From NCBI GenBank assembly GCA_035523875.1, contig DATKPY010000050.1:32196-96195 (forward strand): DNA of 64,000 nucleotides, written 5' to 3'. A program made the translations under genes and the position numbers. The DNA comes from JASHUC01 sp035523875. GTDB taxonomy: Bacteria; Pseudomonadota; Gammaproteobacteria; Steroidobacterales; Steroidobacteraceae. The notes beneath the pieces were generated by a model that saw only the letters and a list, made by a program, of their open reading frames with translations, was not told the origin of the DNA and did not search any database. Below, in pieces: positions 58,624-64,000 of this stretch (position 1 is its first letter; the number at the start of each line of letters is the position of its first letter).

Positions 58624-58989
58624 TTCTTTTCAATGGCTTACGAAATACTCGTGAAGTAATTACTAGATTCTGATTCAGCGATCGAGGCTCGCGGATCAAC
58701 GCGTGTAATTCTACGCACCCTGGTTGATTGGCGCGTGCCAATCCGCGGGGCCGTGCCCGCGAGTGATTCCGGGGAACGCGAGCTCGTCGAGAATGGACCG
58801 CGTACTCACGCACTCGTAATGCGTGAGTGCGTCCTCGCGATCACTGTGAATATCGACTCGGCGGCGGCGGAGCATCCCTGATCTCCGGCCCCCGCACAGG
58901 GTCAGCGCGCCCTGCTCGGCGGCCGGTGTAGTCCGCGACTTCGTCACAGTGACGATTCCTCATGCTACGTGTCGGGTAGCGAAGCGCTC
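58624..58989. other. 366-bp gap after tRNA-Leu without a supported gene
   Basis: The first 60 bases are AT-richer than the surroundings. A minus-strand reading of 78 codons (58711-58947) is open but shows no family I know, and its composition does not look clearly coding; it could be a gene remnant. A 25-bp hairpin lies inside. No integrase gene and no second copy of the tRNA 3-prime end were noticed. Confidence 0.6.
58804..58828. repeat. Perfect 9-bp inverted repeat
   Basis: ACTCACGCA and TGCGTGAGT flank a 7-base loop (CTCGTAA). It is in the intergenic gap and not next to a T-tract; role unknown. Confidence 0.7.
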
Positions 58990-60072
58990 TCAGCCAGACC
59001 ACCGTGTCCCGCGGAGATCCTTCCAGGGACCGCCATCCATATAGTTCTTCGGATGCAGGGCCTTCGAACGCGGGTCTTCCGCAGTATCGAGCTGCAGCAC
59101 CATCCACTTGGGGTACGGAATGCCAGGATCCGAGGCCGCGTCCAACAGCCGAACTTCCTCGTCCGGGAGCAGAAGGTCGACGGCACCGATGTTGTCTTCC
59201 AGCTGCTCCGGCTTGCGGGCGGCCACGATCACACTGCTGACTGAAGGCCGGCCCAGCACCCACGAAAGCGCCGCACGGGCCGGACTCACGCCATGCCGCG
59301 CAGCTACCTGCTTTAACGTGTCGACGACACGGTAGCCCATGTCCCTGTCAAACGGCACGAACGAACCTGCCTCGGCGAACCGTGTGCCGGCAGGGGCAGG
59401 GTTGGTGCGGCTGTACTTACCCGTGAGGAAGCCGCCGGCAAGCGGACTCCAAACCAAGATACCGATGTTGTGATACTCGGCGAAGGACTGGAACTCATAT
59501 TCAAGGCCGCGGCCGACGAGGCTGTAATACATCTGCGCCGTCACGAATTTCTCCAGTCCCAGGCGCTCCTGCAGCATCACCGCGGTGGCCGCCTGCCATG
59601 ACATGTAGTTGGAGAGCCCGATATAGCGGACCTTCCCCTGGCGCACGACATCGTCAAGTGTCCGTGCCGTCTCCTCGAGAGGCGTGTTGCTGTCCCATCC
59701 ATGCACCTGGTAGAGGTCGATGTAATCGGTCTGCAGTCGTTGGAGGCTGGCCTCCACTTCGCGCATGATGTTCACCCGCGTGGCACCGCTCCGATTGAGA
59801 TTGTCGCTCATGGGGAGGCGGACCTTGGTCGCGAGGACGATCTCCGTCCTCACGCCCTTCAAGGCATTGCCCACCAGAGTTTCGCTCTCCCCGAGGCTGT
59901 ACACGTCCGCGGTGTCAATGAAGTTGATACCCCTATCCAGGGCGAGCTTCACCATCCGCGTTGTGTCCTCCTGCCCGAGGTTGCCCATGTTCATCTTGCC
60001 GCCGAACTGCATGGTGCCAAGCGCCAATTCGCTCACGATGAGGCCGGTATCCCCGAGTTTCCTATACTTCAT
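58990..60072 (-). CDS. Aldo/keto reductase
   Basis: A 360-residue NADPH-dependent oxidoreductase. The catalytic tetrad is visible: Asp and Tyr in FIDTADVYSLGESE, Lys in LATKVRLP and His in LYQVHGWDSNTP. GIGILVWSPLAGGFLTGKY-type sequence (NIGILVWSPLAGGFLTGKYS) and VIVAARKPEQLEDNIGAVDL form the cofactor end. The protein resembles the YghZ/Tas-like and K-channel beta-subunit-like group. Substrate unknown. It is the first gene left of the MFS exporter and on the same strand, 58 bp away, so the two may be cotranscribed. Confidence 0.92.
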   Translation of the reverse strand: MKYRKLGDTGLIVSELALGTMQFGGKMNMGNLGQEDTTRMVKLALDRGINFIDTADVYSLGESETLVGNALKGVRTEIVLATKVRLPMSDNLNRSGATRVNIMREVEASLQRLQTDYIDLYQVHGWDSNTPLEETARTLDDVVRQGKVRYIGLSNYMSWQAATAVMLQERLGLEKFVTAQMYYSLVGRGLEYEFQSFAEYHNIGILVWSPLAGGFLTGKYSRTNPAPAGTRFAEAGSFVPFDRDMGYRVVDTLKQVAARHGVSPARAALSWVLGRPSVSSVIVAARKPEQLEDNIGAVDLLLPDEEVRLLDAASDPGIPYPKWMVLQLDTAEDPRSKALHPKNYMDGGPWKDLRGTRWSG

Positions 60073-60130
60073 CTCCCCCGCTCCTGGGTGTCGTTTAGGA
60101 CCATCAGATTCACAAGGCGCGAAGCTGCCG

Positions 60131-61759
60131 TCAGGAACGCACCTCGCTCGCGACGTAGTGAGTGACCCGCGGCTCGCTCAGAGTGAGCGCCCGAAGCCGC
60201 TCCTGCGCCATCCGATCGGCGTTGGTCACTCTTTGGTGCTGGCGGACGTGCTCGAGCCAGGAATCTAGCAGAAAGGTCTCCAGGTGCCGCGTCTCGTGTG
60301 CCGTATCCTGAAAGACGCCCCACGCATAGGCCCCGTCGCGCTTGCGCTCCCGCGCGATGGGCGCAAGCGCCGCAAGAAATGCCGCACGATTCTCAGCCGC
60401 GACGTGATATTCGACGGTCACCAGAACCGGCCCTGCATCATCCCCTACGGCACCCGCGAGTACCGGCTCCGGCCAATGCATGGAGGGTGTCAGATCGGCC
60501 GCGGGCCCCGTCTGCAGCCGCCAACGCCGGCTGAGCGCCACCGCCCCGAGGGCACCCGCAGCAGCGATATAGTGCGTCGGGGCTAGCCCCAAGCGCTCCG
60601 CGACCCATCCCCACAGCGCGCTGCCGAAGCTCATCGTTCCAAAGAACACCGTCACATAGGCCGCGAGCCCGCGCCCCCTGACCCACTCAGGAAGCGCCGA
60701 CTGCGCCGAAACGTTGAGCGTTGCAAGAACGATGATCCATGACGCCCCCGCGATGAGACAGGCGAGCACGGCGAGCCATTCGCGATCCGCAAAGCCAAAT
60801 AGCGCGAGAGCGATCCCGGTACCCAGCTCACCGAGCGCGACCACCGTGTTCGCCTTGGCCTTCGCCTTCAGCTTGGGCAGAAAAATGGCGCCCACCACAG
60901 CGCTTGCGCCGATGGCTCCGAGTAGCACTCCATAGACCGTCGGCCCTCCGTGGAGCTGCTTACGCGCGAGGAGCGGCAGCAGGGCCCAATAAGCGCTTGC
61001 GAAGAGGAAGAACCCAACGGCCTGCGCCAATGTGGCCCGCAGGTGAGCGTTATTGCGCGCATAGCGCACCCCGACGCGCATCGCGCTCGCCAGGCGCTCC
61101 GCGGGCAGCGCGCTCGCGCCGCGCGCGGGAGGTCTCCACCGGAAGATGACGGCGATCACACCGAGATTGCTCACCGCATCCAGCCAGAATGGCGCTGCCA
61201 TGCCAGCACTGAGAATGAGTAGGCCCGCAAGCGCCGGCCCGATCGCCCGACTGATATTGACGCCTAAGCTATTTGTGGCCACCGCGGACGAGAGCGCCGG
61301 CCGAGGCACGAGCAACGGCACGATGGCTTGCCAGGCTGGCGTTTCCAACGCACCGAGCGTGCCGATCACTACGACAAACAGCAACAGCACGACAGGCGTG
61401 ACGACCTTCAGGCTGACTGACAAGGCGAAGAGCGCCGTGAAGATCGTGGTGAGAATCTCGAGCGTCAAGATGAAACGGCGCTTGTCGATCATGTCGGCCA
61501 GCGCACCGGCCGGAAGCGCCAACAGGAACAGTGGCAGACTGTTCGCCACTTGAACCAGTGAAACGACCAGCGGGTTGGCGTTGAGATTCGTCATCAGCCA
61601 CGCGGAAGCGGCGCTGTACATCCAGCCACCCACGTTGGTGGCGACGGTGGCAATCCACAGGTAACGGAACACCGGATAGCGCAGCGCACTCCACGCCGAG
61701 GCAGCGGCGGAAGAGGACACCGCGCGGCCGCTCAGGCGCTCATCCGTTGGCCGGTTCAT
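60131..61759 (-). CDS. MFS exporter with C-terminal monooxygenase-like domain
   Basis: A 542-residue major-facilitator protein of the MFS_3/EntS-like group. Twelve hydrophobic spans are interpretable over residues 25-415, from YPVFRYLWIATVATNVGGWM to MSFGSALWGWVAERLGL. Residues about 435-542 form a soluble domain (VLVTVEYHVAAENRAAFLAA, RDGAYAWGVFQDTAHETRH) like antibiotic-biosynthesis-monooxygenase folds, a known companion of this family. Likely exports small molecules such as siderophores or drugs; substrate unknown. Confidence 0.88.
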   Translation of the reverse strand: MNRPTDERLSGRAVSSSAAASAWSALRYPVFRYLWIATVATNVGGWMYSAASAWLMTNLNANPLVVSLVQVANSLPLFLLALPAGALADMIDKRRFILTLEILTTIFTALFALSVSLKVVTPVVLLLFVVVIGTLGALETPAWQAIVPLLVPRPALSSAVATNSLGVNISRAIGPALAGLLILSAGMAAPFWLDAVSNLGVIAVIFRWRPPARGASALPAERLASAMRVGVRYARNNAHLRATLAQAVGFFLFASAYWALLPLLARKQLHGGPTVYGVLLGAIGASAVVGAIFLPKLKAKAKANTVVALGELGTGIALALFGFADREWLAVLACLIAGASWIIVLATLNVSAQSALPEWVRGRGLAAYVTVFFGTMSFGSALWGWVAERLGLAPTHYIAAAGALGAVALSRRWRLQTGPAADLTPSMHWPEPVLAGAVGDDAGPVLVTVEYHVAAENRAAFLAALAPIARERKRDGAYAWGVFQDTAHETRHLETFLLDSWLEHVRQHQRVTNADRMAQERLRALTLSEPRVTHYVASEVRS

Positions 61760-61920
61760 GGTGGCACTCTACGACTCGGCGCACCGGATGGGGGAGCGGA
61801 GTGCTGGTCGGGGTTGCCCCCTTGGGCCTCGAGGCGTACCGCGGCGAAAATACGCGCGGTGAGCCCCGGGCATGCATCGTCGCCCGAGGCGTCGACTGCC
61901 GTCAGTGGCGAGGGTTGACG

Positions 61921-61953
61921 CATATGCATCAGTCTGTCAGATTGATGCATATG
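61921..61953. promoter_or_regulatory. Palindromic operator overlapping the vapB start codon
   Basis: CATATGCATCA and TGATGCATATG form an exact 11-bp inverted repeat around an 11-base centre that is itself palindromic (TCTG-T-CAGA), giving a 33-bp near-perfect palindrome with one mismatched pair. The right arm includes the vapB ATG. This is where a VapBC complex would bind for conditional autorepression. No Shine-Dalgarno is seen, so translation may be leaderless. Confidence 0.8.
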
Positions 61954-62151
61954 AGGACCACGCTGATCATCGACGACGAGCTGCTCGCGAAGGCGCAGGA
62001 GCTGAGCGGACTGCGCGAGAAGACTGCTGTGCTGCACGCCGGGCTGCAGGCGCTCATAGCGCGGGAGAATGCGCGAAGGCTGGCCGCGCTCGGTGCCACC
62101 GAGCGCGGCCTCAAGCCCATCTCTCGCAGACGGACCCGACCCGCACGGTGA
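61951..62151 (+). CDS. vapB: VapB-type antitoxin (type II DNA-binding)
   Basis: A 66-residue antitoxin. N-terminal MRTTLIIDDELLAKAQELSG is the ribbon-helix-helix-like DNA-binding strand and helix of VapB group 2 (AbrB/RHH borderline), followed by TAVLHAGLQALIARENARRL and a basic tail that would wrap the toxin. An upstream in-frame ATG 6 bases earlier is possible. The stop overlaps the vapC start (TGATG). Confidence 0.9.
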   Translation: MRTTLIIDDELLAKAQELSGLREKTAVLHAGLQALIARENARRLAALGATERGLKPISRRRTRPAR

Positions 62152-62504
62152 TGCTCGTTGATACCTCAGTCTGGGTAGATCATTTGCGTCGAAGCAATGC
62201 CGCGTTGGTCGGCCTGCTGGAACGGGCGCAGGTGTGGACGCATGCTTTCGTCGTTGGCGAGCTGGCGTGCGGCAATCTCGCGCAGCGGGCCAAGGTTCTC
62301 CGTTCGCTCGCCGCTCTGCCCCACACGCCGATCGCAGGTCACGAGGAGGCGCTTGCGTTCGTGGAGACGCACCGTCTCATGGGGAAAGGCCTGGGTTGGA
62401 TTGACGTTCACCTGCTCGCCTCTGCGAAGCTCGCTAAACTACCCTTCTGGACCCTAGACAAGCGGCTCGCAGGCGTGGCCGCCCAGCTGAACTTGCGAAA
62501 TTGA
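62151..62504 (+). CDS. vapC: VapC-type PIN-domain toxin
   Basis: A 117-residue PIN ribonuclease. Acidic catalytic residues: Asp4 in MLVDTSVWVDHLR, Glu near 40 in VVGELACGNL, Asp in GWIDVHLLASA near 86, and Asp in WTLDKRLAGVA near 104. VapC toxins cleave tRNA or rRNA; the target here is unknown. One-base overlap with vapB indicates coupled translation. Confidence 0.93.
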   Translation: MLVDTSVWVDHLRRSNAALVGLLERAQVWTHAFVVGELACGNLAQRAKVLRSLAALPHTPIAGHEEALAFVETHRLMGKGLGWIDVHLLASAKLAKLPFWTLDKRLAGVAAQLNLRN

Positions 62505-62605
62505 GCTCGGCGGTAGGTGTGACGGACCGCACGGAGCGTGCGGGGCTCGTGAATCGAGACACCGCGTCCGCCGAGTCGTTCCCGCGTGCCCATCAATAGG
62601 AATTC

Positions 62606-63448
62606 ATGAAGACACCCCCCGCCCTGCAACCGCTGATCGATGACGGTGTAATCGACGAAGTCATCCGCTCGCTCAAGAGCGGCAAGGAGGCGACGGTCTA
62701 CCTCGTACGCTCGGGCGCGCACACCCGCTGCGCGAAAGTCTATCGAGACATGCGACAGCGCAGCTTTCAGAACCGCGCCCGCTACCAGGAGGGCCGCAAG
62801 GTGCGCGGCAGCCGTCACGCGCGCGCGATCGGCAAGAGCACCCGATTCGGTCGCGAGGAGCAGGAAGCGGCCTGGAAGAACGCCGAGGTCGATGCGCTCT
62901 ACAAGCTCGTCGCTGCCGGCGTGCGCGTGCCCAAGCCGTACGGCTACTTCAGCGACACGCTGATCATGGAGCTCGTGACCGATGCCGATGGGGACCCTGC
63001 TCCGCGCCTGGGCGAAATCGAGCTGCTGCCCGAAACGGCGCGCGAGTATCACCGCATTCTCATCCACCAGATCGTGCGCATGCTGAGCATTGGACTCATC
63101 CACGGCGATCTCTCGGAATTCAACGTGCTCGTTGGGCACGCGGGACCCGTGATCATCGATCTGCCGCAGGCAGTGAATGCGGCCGGAAACAATGGCGCGC
63201 GCGCCATGCTCGAGCGCGATGTGAACAATCTCCGTAAGACACTCGGCCGCTTTGCTCCGGAGCTGCTGCAGACCGATTTCGCGCGCGAGATGTGGGCACT
63301 CTACGAGCAGGGTGAGCTCACCGCCGAGAGTGCCCTCACGGGACTCTACGCGCGCGATGAGACGCTCGCTGATGCCGACAGTGTCCTCGCCGCCGTCGAG
63401 GATGCGCGCGAAGAAGCGCTGCAAAGAGAGCTGGGCCGGGAAAGCTAG
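62606..63448 (+). CDS. RIO-type atypical serine kinase
   Basis: A 280-residue RIO1-like kinase. The P-loop-like SLKSGKEATVYLVRSG and Lys in TRCAKVYRDM start the domain. The catalytic loop is GLIHGDLSEFNVLVG, and the metal-binding IIDLPQAVN replaces the usual DFPQ motif. RARYQEGRKVRGSRHARAIG is typical of RIO1. Bacterial members are of unknown role, possibly ribosome or RNA related. Not obviously linked to its neighbours. Confidence 0.9.
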   Translation: MKTPPALQPLIDDGVIDEVIRSLKSGKEATVYLVRSGAHTRCAKVYRDMRQRSFQNRARYQEGRKVRGSRHARAIGKSTRFGREEQEAAWKNAEVDALYKLVAAGVRVPKPYGYFSDTLIMELVTDADGDPAPRLGEIELLPETAREYHRILIHQIVRMLSIGLIHGDLSEFNVLVGHAGPVIIDLPQAVNAAGNNGARAMLERDVNNLRKTLGRFAPELLQTDFAREMWALYEQGELTAESALTGLYARDETLADADSVLAAVEDAREEALQRELGRES

Positions 63449-63542
63449 CGCGGAGCGTTCCGGCGGTGCCACGCATCGCGCGCGCCCTCATCAGGTTGTC
63501 ATGATGATCGGCTAGTCTCCCCACCTTTCCATCGGAGCACTC

Positions 63543-63863
63543 GTGGGAACGCGAATACTCCTGTGCGGCCTGGCGGCGGGCGCGTTCATCGTCACGCTCG
63601 CATCCACCTCCCGCCACGAGGGTCTGTGGCGCACCGCCGCTGCGCCTGTGCATGTGCCACGGGCTCAGCCTCGGCAGGACGCGAAGCGCCTCGTGCCGGG
63701 CAGCGCGGCCGCCGCCGAGACGAATTCACCCCCGCCGGTTGCCGCGCCCGAGCCCATGGAAAGCGCACCGCAGAGCGGACCGTACTCGCGCGCCGATGCC
63801 GATCTCGAAGCCGAGCGCGCCCGCACGGACCGAGACGGCGGGCACGGCTCAAGAACGCACTAG
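63543..63863 (+). CDS. Short exported protein, possibly truncated by an IS insertion
   Basis: A 106-residue protein I do not recognise. A signal or anchor segment (ILLCGLAAGAFIVTLASTS) is followed by a Pro/Ala/Ser-rich, charged, probably disordered region (AAAAETNSPPPVAAPEPM). GTG start with GGAG 7 nt upstream. The stop TAG occurs exactly at the apparent left edge of an IS630-family element (TA target plus first G), so the original C-terminus may be missing. Confidence 0.6.
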   Translation: MGTRILLCGLAAGAFIVTLASTSRHEGLWRTAAAPVHVPRAQPRQDAKRLVPGSAAAAETNSPPPVAAPEPMESAPQSGPYSRADADLEAERARTDRDGGHGSRTH

Positions 63864-64000
63864 TGGACTGTAACAGCTGATGTAGGAGTAATTCGACGAG
63901 TGGGATCGAAGTACTTCCACTTCACAGTCTTGGGCGCCTTGTTGTACTCGCGGATGTAGCGCATGAGTTTTCTCTTGAGATCTGGCACTGAGCTGAACAC
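63860..64000 (-). CDS. IS630-family transposase, C-terminal part only
   Basis: The last 46 residues of a transposase run off the right edge. Segments VPDLKRKLMRYIREYNKAPK and KWKYFDPTRRITPTSAVTVH match the C-terminus of IS630/Tc1-mariner-like transposases, following the final catalytic acid outside the window. The stop codon TAG overlaps the stop of the exported protein gene on the other strand. Confidence 0.85.
   Translation of the reverse strand: MFSSVPDLKRKLMRYIREYNKAPKTVKWKYFDPTRRITPTSAVTVH
63861..64000. mobile_element. Left end of an IS630-family insertion sequence
   Basis: IS630 elements insert at TA; here TA is followed by GTGGACTGTAACAGCTGATG, which has the look of a terminal inverted repeat just outside the transposase stop. 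The rest of the element, and its other end, lie beyond the window. Confidence 0.7.

Noticed and set aside
58711..58947. 78-codon minus-strand ORF after tRNA-Leu
   Set aside because: No family resemblance, no ribosome site and unconvincing composition; recorded only as part of the gap.

Overview
This is a 64 kb stretch of high-GC chromosome, densely packed with housekeeping genes. Gene order points to a gammaproteobacterium near the Xanthomonadales, Steroidobacterales or Nevskiales. The indicators are a lipoprotein-dapA pair divergent from gcvR-bcp, 4.5S RNA-dnaX-ybaB-recR, divergent ppsR/ppsA, an mlaFEDCB operon, rpsP-rimM-trmD-rplS beside ffh, rnr-rlmB-rpsF-rpsR-rplI-dnaB-alr, and a SUF rather than ISC iron-sulfur operon. 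The taxon is inferred from gene order and protein character only. Start codons include GTG and TTG, and many neighbours overlap by 1-4 bases.

Layout. 0-4 kb: a minus-strand group (N-carbamoylputrescine amidase cut by the window edge, an FAD-linked oxidase, a DsbA-fold protein, a Gfo/Idh/MocA oxidoreductase). 4-13 kb: periplasmic protease Prc, an unrecognised coiled-coil protein, a DUF1249 protein, ppsR/ppsA, orn and rsgA. 13-16 kb: recR-ybaB-dnaX, 4.5S RNA and tRNA-Ser(GGA). 16-20 kb: a BamC-like lipoprotein and dapA, then gcvR-bcp and a PIN-PhoH protein. 20-27 kb: outer-membrane maintenance (bepA, mlaA, mlaFEDCB) and class I aldolase. 27-35 kb: an Rrf2 regulator and sufBCDSUT with a Rieske protein. 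35-41 kb: putA, a YhhQ transporter, Hsp15, and kbl-tdh. 41-52 kb: sppA, the rplS/trmD/rimM/rpsP operon, ffh, corB, radA, a PP2C-FHA pair and alr. 52-58 kb: dnaB, rplI, rpsR, rpsF, rlmB, rnr. 58-64 kb: an accessory-looking segment after tRNA-Leu(CAG), with an aldo/keto reductase, an MFS exporter, vapBC, a RIO kinase, a short exported protein and the end of an IS630-family element.

The most notable features are two inteins. SufB carries a 359-residue intein with both LAGLIDADG motifs, placed directly before the conserved SufB cysteine. DnaB carries a 231-residue mini-intein whose nuclease domain has been reduced to a remnant, placed two residues upstream of the site I recall for cyanobacterial DnaB inteins. 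Other points worth checking are a near-perfect 33-bp palindrome overlapping the vapB start, a 71-bp trmD/rplS overlap, a dnaX start codon 8 nt from the 4.5S RNA end without a Shine-Dalgarno, and a convergent hairpin built from two stop codons.
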